Shown piece after piece: positions 48,401 through 59,400 of a stretch of DNA of 60,000 bases (positions within the stretch are counted from its first letter, which is position 1; the number at the start of each line of letters is the position of its first letter). A program made the position numbers and the translations under genes. The notes under the pieces are model-generated. The model was not told the origin of the DNA. It ran no database searches and was given only the letters and a program-made list of their open reading frames with translations. The stretch comes from Polytrichum commune (Eukaryota > Streptophyta > Polytrichopsida > Polytrichales > Polytrichaceae): NCBI GenBank assembly GCA_950295325.1, contig OX485808.1, positions 19,924,527 through 19,984,526 of the forward strand. The letters run 5' to 3'.

Positions 48401-50081
48401 ATACACATAGATATCATATACGTACCCGAGATGTAATGCGATGCCGTTCTGAGGTAGTGCACAGCTAGTAAACTTGTGGAAAGAACCTGGTCTTTTTGCT
48501 TGTCGGATTAGTTCCAAGTACTGAAGTACTACGAATTTGAGTAGATGTTCTCAAAGTCGATATGTTTCTTTTCCGCAATAAGGAGCCTGGCACCTTTCCA
48601 AACGTGAGCCACTGGCAATATGTCTGCCACTTCCGAGCAAGGAGCGCAAGTGGTTAAGTATGTGCGGGCATCCCTCGCCTTCCAGTAGTCATCGCAAGGA
48701 CACTGCAATATTGGGTCCGGTTTTAGAGACTATGTTGTCGGCAATTGTGTATCTTCAAAGCGGTTTTCGTTTGTTAAACTAGACCTGAGTAGGTTTCAAC
48801 AGAAGGAAAATCTCCCAGACGTGAAACAGTCTTGGTGGTTTCAGCCTTCTTCCACCGTTCTGACAGGTCTTTCCATGTATTCTGTGCTCCGACGCAATGG
48901 TGATTGATGTTATGTTATGTTTACTTTGATGGCGGTCGTCACGTCTGGTTATCCTCAATTACTCTTCTCAGGCCTGTCTGCAACTAACTGAATGTTTTTC
49001 TGGACAATGTGGCCTTACAGGATCGCCTCTCTTGGGTGCGAAGTGGATATTCTTATCGAAGATGATGCAGGTTTAGTCACCCTACGAGAGATTTGTCAAG
49101 CTTCACTTGGTGGGATCTCTTGCGTCATGACTGTGACGGAGACCTACCAATGCAACTGAGCATAGACTTCTTTGGCCCTGGTGAAATAAGCAAGCCCTTT
49201 CTGGTGGCTGACCATCTCTTCCTCCTCCATCTACTAGTCCTCCTTTCGCTTCCACCAGCCCAACCTAACCCACTCCAAATTCATCTTCCAGCACTTGTAA
49301 AAATATAGCTCCTAATCCTTGGATACGTCGAGCTACCTTGAAGAAACTGCGAGTGAGCAACACCTGTGTCAAATACCAAAGGACCTATTTGCGGGGACTG
49401 AAGAGCCCGTTGCTGACAATTCAGTGTTCAAAGGAAGCCCCGCACTTCTACTCAGTGTGCATGTCGCTTTAGCGACTTAATTTATTTTCTCTGAAACCCA
49501 TCTCCGAGCCAGCTCTTTCTGTCTGATTCCAGAAACCTGAAGCTAGGCAAGAGATACTTGCTGAAGGGACCTGCAAGTACTTTCACTATTCAGTAGATCC
49601 TACTCATTAACCTGCACACTTGCTTCTATTATTCTTTACTTTGTGAATTTAGTGCCTGGCAAAGAAAAGGTGTGTACTCAGCGGAGCCTGTAGTTCTATA
49701 GACTGAAGCGGGTGCCTGGAGGGTTTATACTGAACTTGAAGGTCTCGTGAATGGGGGCAAACAACTGATCTACTCTTCTTCCTGGCAGCACGAAGTTGGT
49801 TGACTCGTGTTTTTAACTGTAAGAAGATGTTGGAACGCTGGTCTCACACCATCAGCTCCTATTGCTGTATACTTCAAGCTTAAGGTGATCTGCCTCAGCT
49901 TGAGCTGACTGAACTGTACCATTTGCCTGTAGAAATCATCAGCACATAAAATCTAGCCATTTAGTACACCTTTGCATCCTTGTTTTCATTTGGTGCAAGA
50001 ATTCGATACATTCACTACAAGATTGCTTCATAGGCAATCAACTTAAACTTCACTTCATGTTTTAGATTGTCTGTACTTGGC
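45441..50081 (+). other. Gene-like non-coding stretch, likely SBP leader introns
   Basis: Between the GC-rich promoter-like block and the SBP start codon, this 4.6 kb has balanced base composition close to that of the SBP introns. Apart from one short retroposon (47305-47396) it lacks the microsatellites and inverted-repeat elements seen elsewhere. Short ORFs on both strands show no recognisable domain. The simplest reading is one or more leader exons and introns of the SBP gene, or a distal promoter; exon borders cannot be set from sequence alone. Confidence 0.4.
47305..47396 (-). mobile_element. Short 5'-truncated retroposon with poly(A) tail
   Basis: Read on the minus strand, the 92-bp insert runs from a GCTCTTTTTCGAGTCCCGG start to GCAATGAAATAAAGACTTG, an AATAAA-type polyadenylation signal, followed about 20 nt later by an A-rich tail of about 22 bases. 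It is bracketed by a 9-bp direct repeat, CTGGAGAAC on the plus strand (47296-47304 and 47397-47405), which fits a target-site duplication. The source could be a LINE, a SINE or a cellular mRNA; the insert is too short to say. Confidence 0.6.
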
Positions 50082-50101
50082 GTGTTCTCTCTCCTCTGTC
50101 A
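50082..50101 (+). promoter_or_regulatory. Candidate miR156/529-type target site just upstream of the SBP start codon
   Basis: The 20 bases GTGTTCTCTCTCCTCTGTCA match 18 of 20 positions of the usual SPL miR156 site, GTGCTCTCTCTCTTCTGTCA. Against miR156 itself the differences are a G:U pair at miRNA position 17, the mismatch at position 14 that most SPL targets share, and one A-C mismatch at position 8. The site ends 72 nt before the AUG, so it would be a 5'-leader site rather than the coding or 3'UTR site common in other SPL genes. The competing explanation is a polypyrimidine tract followed by CAG, i.e. the acceptor of a leader intron (next exon from 50103), which would remove the site from the mRNA. 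Confidence 0.35.
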
Positions 50102-50168
50102 GTCAGACTTGTCATCCAGCTGTGTCGATAATCAAGACCTAAACCCCATATACTATTTCTCCTGGCGT

Positions 50169-50177
50169 ATGGGATGA
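50169..50177 (+). promoter_or_regulatory. Minimal upstream ORF overlapping the SBP start codon
   Basis: The bases ATGGGATGA read as AUG-GGA-UGA in one frame, while the main ORF begins at the AUG at 50174 inside the same nine bases. A ribosome starting at 50169 would terminate over the main start codon. This assumes the leader is contiguous here, as expected because no splice signal lies between. The effect on translation, whether leaky scanning or reinitiation, is inference. Confidence 0.6.
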
Positions 50178-53100
50178 ACCATTCTGCAAATACCAACGAG
50201 CAGCAAGGTGAACCCGGCTGGGCAACAGAGACTTGGGACAACCCGGGTGCGCTTGGCAGCCTCGATCACCCCTCACGCCAGTACACAGGTCCTAGCCGCC
50301 TGGAGTGGGATTGGGACCCGATGATTCTTGCACAGCACCCTGGTAGTGGAGCCTCAAATGACGGCAATGACGGGGACCGACTGAACAACCAGATATCCGC
50401 AGGTAAATAGAGGTTACCAAAATATACAGCACATTTGGCCGTGTAATGTAATTTGTAAGACATGCTGCGACACCTTTTTTGAGTTGGTGAACAGTCTGTT
50501 GGGTTCAGTTGGTAGCGTACGCCTCAGTCCTCTCAGAGATATTCTTTCGTGGGAGTTAAAAATTGATTATTTGTTAGTAATTATGTCTGCATGTGATATT
50601 CTGCAGTTGGTGGAAAGCTGCACTGAGGTGCATATTTGCCAAACTTGTCTTGGTTATGGAACTAGAACTAGCGTACTGCACGTCTTGGTATGCTCTAATT
50701 AGTGGAGAGAACTTGTCGACACAATCTGACGTATCACATGGAGGTTGCTGATCATTGCCACTGTTGATGATTCTTTGTTTGGATGTTGTCATGGGAAACA
50801 GGCACAATGTCTCTCCGACACCCGTACAATATGCTGCCAACAGGCCTACCATCCAACTTCAATTCACACAACCCTATAAGCATTTTCAGCACCCCAGGAA
50901 TCCGAAACTTTGGACCTCTGGACGGATCTGGCCATCTCTCGTCATCATCAAACCTGCATAGTGTACTTGGATCTGGTATTCCCGGTCTTGCAGCTACGAG
51001 CCTTGATAATGACACCCGCAACTATGACCAGCGTCGGCGTGAGTTCTATCCAGGCACAGGGATTCATGATCATCATGTTAAGAGAGAGGAGGTGAGGACC
51101 ATTTTGTGTTTCAATTTCCATTGCCATCACTATAACTATATTGAGGTTTTCTTTTTACATGCATTCAGTACAATATTTCTCTTACAGGAATTACTATAGA
51201 CGAATGATTCACTGTTCCAAGGACACAAGGTTGGTCCTGCAATACCTGCCAGTTTGCAACTGCACAAAGTTGTGCATGGATGTACTCGAGTCTTCTGAGA
51301 GTACATGTGATGCAATAGATTTGCAGGGAACCATCTGCTTTTGCAGAAATGTCTTGAAATTTTCTCTGTATTTGAAGAGAAGCTCCAAAATGGTTTAGAA
51401 TAACATTGCAGTGCAGTGAATTTTCAAGTAGAATTCTAGGCAGTTGCCCATGAATCTTGACCAGCGAGTCCATTGTCACTCGTGGAAGCAGGTGACTACC
51501 ACCCCAAATTGATAAAGTACAACCAAACGGCACTTAAGAAGGCTTATAATCTCAGAGTACTAGATGTCTGCTTTGGTGGTTGTGTCGGTGAAATTGTACA
51601 TTGTTTTCGCATTTCTGAGGAAGCCACCTCCTTGTAGAGATTGTCTACAGGATGATTTTGGATTGCTCATTGATTTATTTATTTTTCACAGACCAGTGAC
51701 GGGCATGCTCGAATAGGTTTAAACCTTGGTGTGAGAACGTACTTCTCAACAGAAGATACAGCCGCCGGTCGACTGGGAAAAAGACACCGTGCTGGTTCAC
51801 CTGGATCCCAAGTTCCCATGTGTCAAGCAGAGGGTTGCAAAGCTGATCTGAGCACGGCTAAGCCATATCACCGTCGACACAAAGTCTGTGAGAATCACTC
51901 AAAAGCGGGAAATGTGATTGTTGCTGGGCATACTCAACGCTTCTGTCAGCAGTGCAGCAGGTATGATCATCCCATATACTCTACGGCATTGTCGTGACGG
52001 GGTTGTGATATGAATTTATACTGTATGCAGCCAAAAGTATCAGTGAACACGTGAGAACTGGCTAGTAGATGCCTAAAGTGAGGGATTTAAATTGTACAGG
52101 TTCTGTCATCTGTCAAGTCCATGTAAAAATAATTCCCTTCCGTGTTTGTACTCCTACATACGTCACTCAAGTCGAAGGGAACACGGAGGGTAGTTGTCCA
52201 CATGAACAGATGGCTGGCACTTTTAACCTTTAGTTTGTAGCCCGGATATTGTTGCTGGCCTCTCTATACTTTAGGGACTAAGGGCGAGTGGCGTTAATTA
52301 TAGAATGTAGAAGATTCGTTGGCCATGAGAAATCTGCATGTGTCACACAGAAAAATCAGCGATTAATCCTATTGCACAAGCTACTCCTGTATGTATGACT
52401 GTGACTCCGTGTGTTCAAGTAGATGAAGAGTGTACAGCTTACACCAATGTGATCAAATCACATTATCAAATCCTGAGCTTGACATGTATGGGAGTTCTCC
52501 ATCACCTCAAATCTTCATATTCCATACTTGCCTAAATAGAGTTAGTTGTGGTCTTGTATTGAGCAGGTTCCATCTACTAGGTGAATTTGATGACGGCAAG
52601 CGAAGCTGTCGAAAGCGCCTGGCAGATCACAATAGACGACGTCGGAAACCACAGCCCAATGCTTCTCAACCGTCAGCCGAGTCCATTGGCATGAAAAGCG
52701 GCGATGATGACCGTGCCAATGGTATGTGGCCGACACTTACTAGCTCAGGTTACCATCAGTTCTTGCACTGTACCCCTTGCTCAAAAGTCCTAAGTTTTCG
52801 TTTATGATTTCTTCTATTCTCACCCATCCTTGTACTTATCTATAACAGCACAAGATTGGTCTCCTCTACGTTTACTATTCATATAACTTTATTGAGTTGT
52901 GTCGCAAGGGATCAGCATTGACTATCCTTTACTTTAGATCTTGAATGCCCTTTGGGAGGAGGGTAACCTTGTTGCAATTGTATCAGTTTCCAGTAATCTT
53001 TGAGTCATGTGCCGTCAGCCGTTTTCCTGTCTATGGATCTCCCTTGTCATCTGCGTTTTCTCCTTCTCCCATAACACTGCAGGACCTACTCTAACCTTGC

Positions 53101-54660
53101 GTTGCCACTGTCGAGTGCAGATCAAAAATCAATGCTCCTGAACATGAAGAAGTCTGGTTCACCAAGTTCAGTTTCTTTAGAAGACTCTGATGAAAAACCT
53201 GGCTCCGCTGGCAACAATCTGCACTTGAGAACTTCTGGTCCTGGATTTGGGAGAGGTCTTGGAGATGAGCAGCGTTCATCGCACTCTGGGATGCAGATGA
53301 GTTCTCAGCCCATGACGGGATCGCAAAGTTTGCTCAATACCATGTCCCATTCCCCACCCCATATCCTTCAAATTCCAAAGCGCCAGCACACAATGCCAAT
53401 GTCAGGAACGGGAAATCATGGTCAAGACCATGCAATTTATCATCAGCAATATATACAGGTACAGAGTTGTTCATGGCATCCTTTTGACTATGTGTACAGA
53501 AGATGTTCTGTCCCCTTATTGCAATGGCTGGGAGTTGTAGGATATCAGATTATTACTTTGGTAAAAGTGTTCCCGAGGTCTCTAGGAAACTATAGGGAAT
53601 CATGTGACACCGCTCATTGTCAGTGGAAATTATTATATCATGTGAATCAAGTATTGATGCTGAACAGAGGCTGATATGTGGATTTCATTTCATCTGTCAA
53701 TCATAAGGATGGATGCTGGATGCAGGGAGTAAATTCAGGCCAGACTGGGCCAAACCTTTCTCTCTCCTCTCTAGGAGGCCAATTGGGACTTAGTCATCAA
53801 CCTGGGGGTCGAGGACAGCCGGTATCAAATCAGATGTTCAGTGGGATGGACTCGGCCGTTCCTTGGCTAAGTCGAAGCAACAACTTGGGGAGGTCTGACC
53901 TGAGGTCTGACGGCCTAACCCAAGTAGTTGGCAGATCAGGGGGCATGAATCTTCAACATCACATGGCTACTGACTCGAAGTCCGGCATCACTTCGGCTTC
54001 AGCAAACTCGCCCAGCTCTCAGGTAATCGTTCTTATCCAGTATGAGCAGCATGCCCCTGTCACCCTGTGTCCATCTTCTGCAAGGTCAACACTTTGCACA
54101 CAGCACACAGGAAAAATAGCAATTCTCAGTAAGTAAGCAATCCTCCATGTATTTCGCTGTGGTAATTTTCAACCTCATAAGCTTTTCCTACCTAACAACC
54201 ATTTCTCCTGCATGCAACATTGCAGGAGCACGATGTCCAGGTGTTCTCACCATCAAACCAGAGTCTACTCCCTCTTCAAACTTCACGGGACATAGCCAGT
54301 TCCGAATGGATGCTTGGCAGCATGACAGGAGGACAGACCCCACGTGCGGGGTCGAACCACTTTGGACATTCTTCCTCTCTAAATAATCTCACTGGAACTG
54401 GCCAAATGGAATCTGGCCATCAGATGCTATCTCTGATTGAGACTTCCAACCACAATGCTGGAAGCAACCGAAGTGGACAAGGTGGGCGCACACAAATGGA
54501 GTTCATGCAGCAGCACAATGCAGGGGCGGATTCAGGGGGCGATAACAGCCGAGGCGGTGGGAGTACAGTGGATAGCCCTGATTTGAAGTACCATGAGGAG
54601 CTCCAGCCTCTGCGAAATTACGGGTCGTCGTCCATCTATGACTCACACAATCTTTTGTAA
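50174..54660 (+). CDS. SBP-box transcription factor (SPL family, SPL8-like), 7 exons
   Basis: Exons read from splice sites and frame: 50174-50402, 50802-51091, 51692-51960, 52567-52721, 53121-53458, 53726-54022, 54226-54660; all six introns are GT-AG and the joined frame gives 670 residues. The SBP domain spans about residues 217-290. Zinc site 1 is C217-X4-C222-X16-C239-X2-H242; site 2 is C258-X2-C261-X3-H265-X11-C277; the basic nuclear signal runs from K274 to K290 and ends RRRRK. The intron between the C-Q-Q-C-S and F-H-L-L parts is at the position typical of SBP genes. Just before the domain lies [15 protein letters not shown] (about 181-195), which I know from SPL8-type proteins. Family knowledge: nuclear factors binding GTAC-core DNA in developmental control. 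Residues 315-670 are Ser/Gly/Gln/Asn-rich and presumably disordered; there are no ankyrin repeats. The start is the first AUG in frame, with an in-frame UAA at 50129-50131. The exon 5 acceptor at 53120 is chosen because the stronger-looking one at 53082 leads to an early stop. Subclade assignment is inference. Confidence 0.93.
52132..52193 (+). repeat. Inverted repeat inside SBP intron 3
   Basis: AATTCCCTTCCGTGTTT faces GGGAACACGGAGGGTAGTT about 30 bases later, giving roughly 15 pairs. It lies in the long intron that splits the SBP domain. Confidence 0.4.
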
Positions 54661-55857
54661 GCAGCAGTACACACATATCCATGAATGTTTTGTATATGGT
54701 ATGCTCTCCTCTCCACTTCAGTTATCTTCACGTCCAAGTCTATCCCTGCTGTCACGCTTTGTTGACTTGCAGAGAATCTACCGTTACCCTTATTTACAAC
54801 TACATCTGGGAATACTCAGTTTCACAAGCTGGGGGGAATAATATACCGTCCCAAAAATCCTGATCATAGCCCGGGTCACTTCCCATATGTTTTAGCTGTA
54901 TTTGAGGAGCTCAGTGTTTCTGAAACTTCTGTCTCCAGTATTGACAAAGCAATAGTTCCGTGACTCGGAAGCTTATTGAGGATTTCGAGGTTGGAATTTC
55001 AGGACAATGAATCACCTCTTTCCTGAGCTGACTGGTTGTAACTTGTGCAAACTTCCCTTCGTTTCAAAACTGCCCCTTACATTGATCATAATATTGCTCT
55101 GGTTACACCGGGACACCAAGCCACAACTTCTTGGCGAAGTACTCACATCGGTAGATAGATACTGAGGAGCTCTACCATTTATCCATTCACTTCAGCTCGT
55201 TGCCATCAACATTAATTTTTCACTGGGCTGTTAATGGTTGCAGATCTGGTCACTACTCCTATGAGACCATGGTGTGAGGATTAAACCGTCTGGACTCCTT
55301 GAACGCAAGTGGCCCACCTTCCCCACATCTGCGCAACTCAAGAAGAGGAACTTGCGGCAGTTTTGCAAATGGTGTGCATGACTTGCACTGAGTCATGAGG
55401 GCTGTCACCCTCGCCACCCTTTGCTTCCAGGTTGAAGCAAATTGAAGCAGCTGCACATGAATCATTTTAGGGGAAGAAATTTTGGTAACATCCTACTCTT
55501 CTATTTTTAGCTTCCTAATTCCTGTCCCCCAGATTTCGGAAGTTAGTTGATCTACTCCAGTTTGCTCCTGTGTCTTACTTTCAACTTCTGCTGAAGTACA
55601 TATAAGTAATCCACCTGCAAAAGGCGTTTTCAACTTGATGTGGGCTACCGACAGGGTTAATTAGCGAATGATCATACATTCACTCTTCTTCATTATCCGG
55701 ACAGCTGTTTGCGGCAGCCTCTTAAACTCAATTATACTTATCCAGCCCTTGATTTATTTGCTCACCAGCTCCATTAAAGCGCCTACGTTGTGCCCCTTGT
55801 GCTAATTCCTTGCCTCCCTCGTATGACAGTGTCATACTCCTCTGACCTATGCCAGCC
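54661..55857 (+). other. Probable 3' UTR and downstream flank of the SBP gene
   Basis: Follows the UAA at 54658-54660. It is non-repetitive, T/C-rich sequence without a recognisable reading frame. I see no AATAAA signal that clearly fixes the transcript end, so the UTR could stop anywhere here or run into the hairpin repeats at 55.86 kb. Confidence 0.5.
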
Positions 55858-56155
55858 ATTCTTCTGTCTATTTCATCCCTGAGGAGCCCTAACTTAGTTC
55901 ATTACCTCGGTCCCAATATCTAGGATGATAGTAGATGTACCGCTTTCACCCGTGGTACCATCTACTTCTATCCTACATACTGGACTGAGGTGATGTACTT
56001 CAGGACGTGTAAGCAAGATCGGTGTCTGGCTTCAGGCTCAGGGACTGACTAAACAGCTTTCTTCTTCTTCTTCTTCTTCTTCTTCTTCTTTGATAAAATT
56101 TAATTAATGAAGGAAGGCTAACAGCTTACTACTTATTAGTACTCACAGTATCAAG
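55858..56155 (+). repeat. Tandem unit 1 (about 298 bp) containing a foldback
   Basis: This segment and the next (56156-56449) are diverged direct copies. Shared landmarks in order are TTCTTCTGT, GGAGCCCTAA, ACCTCGGT, ATATCTAGGAT, GTAGATGTACC, CTTTCACC, ACTGG, GAGGTG, TTCAGG and GGGACTGAC. A third partial copy of the start appears at about 56450-56500 (TTCTTCTGTGAATAATTTAGC). The unit lies 1.2 kb after the SBP stop. Unit 1 also holds a CTT microsatellite at 56057-56090 that unit 2 keeps only as a pyrimidine-rich tract. Confidence 0.8.
55886..56006 (+). ncRNA. MicroRNA-precursor-like hairpin 1
   Basis: The left arm from 55897 (GTTCATTACCTCGGTCCC...GTAGATGTACC) pairs with the right arm ending at 55998, whose reverse complement begins GTACATCACCTCAGTCC and ends AGTAGATGGTACC. 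About 45 bases pair with only a few mismatches, bulges and G:U pairs, around a loop of about 12 bases (55942-55953). Length, imperfect pairing and small loop suit a plant MIRNA foldback. I do not recognise a known mature miRNA in either arm. A short foldback transposon is the main alternative. Strand is uncertain because a foldback reads on both strands. Confidence 0.5.
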
Positions 56156-56449
56156 ATTCTTCTGTGCATGAATTGGCTTATAAAAAGCACTCTTCGCTGG
56201 AGCCCTAAAGTTCACCACCTCGGTTACTAATATCTAGGATAAGGGGTAGATGTACCCCTTTCACCAGTAGTACAATCTACATAGGTCGTAGATACTGGCC
56301 GGAGGTGGTGCATTTCAGGCGGCCCTTGTGTGCAAAGATGGGGGGCGTCTGGCTGCAGGGGACTGACAGCTTAACTTTCTTCCAAGTTTCCTTTTTTTCC
56401 TTTTCTTACTTTTGAGACAGTTGAAGGCCCAACAACTTGCTTGACAAGT
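56156..56449 (+). repeat. Tandem unit 2 (about 294 bp) containing a foldback
   Basis: Second copy of the unit described at 55858-56155. Apart from arm substitutions its layout is the same: a TTCTTCTGTG start, then GGAGCCCTAAAG, then the hairpin, then a GGGACTGAC block and a pyrimidine-rich stretch. Confidence 0.8.
56202..56322 (+). ncRNA. MicroRNA-precursor-like hairpin 2
   Basis: Paralogue of hairpin 1. The left arm GTTCACCACCTCGGTTACT...GTAGATGTAC pairs with a right arm whose reverse complement reads GCACCACCTCCGGCCAGTAT...GTAGATTGTAC. The arms have changed relative to hairpin 1 while long-range complementarity remains, especially at the base of the stem (CACCACCTC with GAGGTGGTG). Processing is untested; a foldback element is the alternative. 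Confidence 0.5.
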
Positions 56450-56499
56450 TTCTTCTGTGAATAATTTAGCTTATAAACGTTGCTTCAAACCCCAGCATT

Positions 56500-59400
56500 A
56501 TTATCTCTCTTGTGATTCCAAACAAATTTCTTTTTACGAATAATCGTAAATCCGATGTCATAACGTACCGTCTCACACGATTCACGAACTTGTAGGCATT
56601 CATACCGTATCAAAGCTGGTTGCGATCAAGGTCTGCATGTTTACTCTTCACCATCATCATGGCCACTCTGGAATGCTCACATCACTTGGGGAAACCTGCA
56701 TGTATGATGGATGTTAGGGTTGAACCAAAACGAGTCTGAAAATTCGACCCTCGCTCAACGAACCAAAATAGATCATAGAACACACTTTGCTCAAAACTTC
56801 CACATCTCCTCTGAGCACGAGCACCGCAAGTTTCACTAATTAAACAATCATGGAAGGATATGGAATGGAAGGTGTCGTAAGCGAAACACGTTACGACTAC
56901 AAAACTCTTGACCAGAAGATAATATCTTTAAAATCATGGACCACATTACATTAAATTGTTGGAGGTACTTGAATCAGATAAGATTATTAACTTGGATGAA
57001 TGTCCCATCAATTCCATTAGTGACGAGGTTGCACGGAAACGCTTTTGACCAAATTATGTATAATTGCACGTGATGTTGTTACGAATGATTCACGAATTCG
57101 TGATGTTGTTTTAAGTTTACTAGGAACTCATGTTGATTCCAGTTGTGTAAAAGAACGACTCTAAAAGACAAAGCTCACAATTGAGTGACACCACATGCCA
57201 CCTACGACGAACCAAAAGCTCCCCAATTGCAATGCCAATTTCAACCACCAACTCCTCACCCCCAAATCGACGGTTCGGTTGGAACTTAATATTAAAAGGA
57301 AGGAACTAAAGACGCATGCACAACGTGGCATGAGGCAGTAGAGAGCGAGCGAGCTTGTGGTGATGGGTTGCATGAGGTTTAAGTAAGTTGCACTACTGCA
57401 AAATTATGTGATTGTGGGAATAATTGTGTAACTTTGTTGTAAAGTCTTATGGACGATGAGTAACGAGGGGTGATGTGATGTGATGAGGGCCACACTAAAA
57501 GAAAAAGAAAAAGAAAAAGAAATCTAGTCACCCCAATTTTAGAATATATTCGGTCTATACAAGTATAAGGGGTCCTTGATGACACAACCTTAGGGGGGGG
57601 GATGGGCCAACACCTAGTAGACTTTGATCTTTATAGCAAAATTCTTGTAATTGACTTTGATTGGTTTTAATTATAGTTGTGATTAGAACACCTTCCAAAC
57701 CTAAGTGTGTGTATGGCTACTTCGTAACATGTACATGTGTGTGCGCGCGCATGCATTTGTCAAATTACAAAGGATTGGCTTGTAAAAAGATATGCCAGGT
57801 CATCGGTGATGATGTGTAGCCTAGAGTCCGGATTGATGTGTTGGTTCCATTGTCTGATTTGGCTCGGTAAATGGAATTGGTTGTCTTGAAGTAGTAAAGT
57901 TTGATACTAATGATGTACTACATAAAAGCTCGCAACAAAGGTAGTGAATAGTGTCAATGAACAGGATAGGTCAACACTTTAGCAAGCATTCAAGGAAGGC
58001 GATGCATGTACACATGATTTTTGGAGTAAAAAATACGTTCGCATATTGAAGTACACTTGTGCAATAAGTTTCATTTTAGATTCTCACGAACCAACAAAAG
58101 TTATGTGTTAGTACTCCATATCATGTTGATGCGTGCGGGAAATTAGTGAAGGTGAGACTATTAAGTTTCTTTCCACTATGAAATCAGTGTCACCAAAAGA
58201 TCTAGGGTTTCGGGAGCGCAAAGTGTCAAAAGTGTTGGAAACTCTCAATGCGAGGTCTCTTCAATTTCTCAATGTCAAGATAAGCCTCATAAGTGAGTGG
58301 TGCCGACTGAAAAGAAGAAGAAGAAGAAGAAGCCTCTTCAAGCTGACCCAAACAAGTTATGCACTTTACAGAACACCTTAAAGTATAAACTAATTATCTT
58401 GAAATGTATGATAAATGAGCATGTATTCATGAATTTAGCACCACTCATTAGAAATTTCAACCCTCGCTAATTTTGAGATTGGGCAAAATAGTGCATGTTT
58501 CAGAAATTAGTACCACATGCACTAAATAAGATCATTAGCGTAGCACGGTGCTATCTCTTCCATTTCTAAAAATACGCAAATCTAAGAAACTTGTACCCTT
58601 GTTGTTTGATAACCGTTTAAGAAAAGTATCCCATTTTAGGCGCGCATACCTTCCCTTCCCTTCCCTTCCCGTGTTGTCCCACGAGTTTGGAAAAAGGAAG
58701 GCTCGAATGTGAAAGGCATCTCAAAATTAGTATATGCATTGTCACTGTAGGTTAGGATCACGCATGAAAATCACTTAACCACCCTTGACTGGATATTGTT
58801 CCATTTTGACTCAATTTTCCCAATCTCACAACCAACAATCTTACTACTGGAGTACCCTACAAATCACCCTTCTGTAATAAGTTTTTAAAAAAATTTAAAA
58901 AATTTAAAAATGTTGTTTCATGAGCACCACAGCAGTAACAAACTCAACTGGTAACATTTAACCCAAAGTCACCGCCAGAACTTAGTAATATTCTCCGTCC
59001 CTCCCTCCCTCCCTACCTTTTACCAACACCACCGTTTTATGGTATTTAGTGTCACTTTTTGGAGACCGGAGTCACGTTTTGCTCTAATGTTTTTTTTACT
59101 GAGGCTGTAACCTTTTTCCAAGGAAAGATGTTAAAGGTTTTACAATGTCCGAACAATCAATATGACCTAATGTTGGTAAAAAAATGAGATTTATTGTAAC
59201 TAGTTCTAACATTGTGTCGTTGTTTTAAATAGTGAGTGACATTGAATACCGTAAATGGCGTGTCTCTTGTTCCACCATGACTGTAGGACTTCCTGAATGG
59301 TAGATTACACCAAGTCATTGTAGAATTTCACTCTAGTGTGAATTATAACTACATTGATGCCATTACCTACAATTGATAGGTGCCATTAGGTTGTCTTCGG

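Noticed and set aside
51165-51533. 122-codon minus-strand ORF in SBP intron 2
   Set aside because: It lies wholly in an intron and its flank, antisense to the gene, with no domain.
53082-53082. Alternative acceptor CTGCAG before SBP exon 5
   Set aside because: Using it puts the reading in a frame with a stop after about 20 codons; the acceptor at 53119-53120 keeps a long open frame.
53756-53776. Pyrimidine-rich stretch in SBP exon 6 resembling a miR156/miR529 site
   Set aside because: The core CT run fits, but the bases facing the miRNA 5' seed (AGG instead of TCA) do not, giving too many mismatches for a target.
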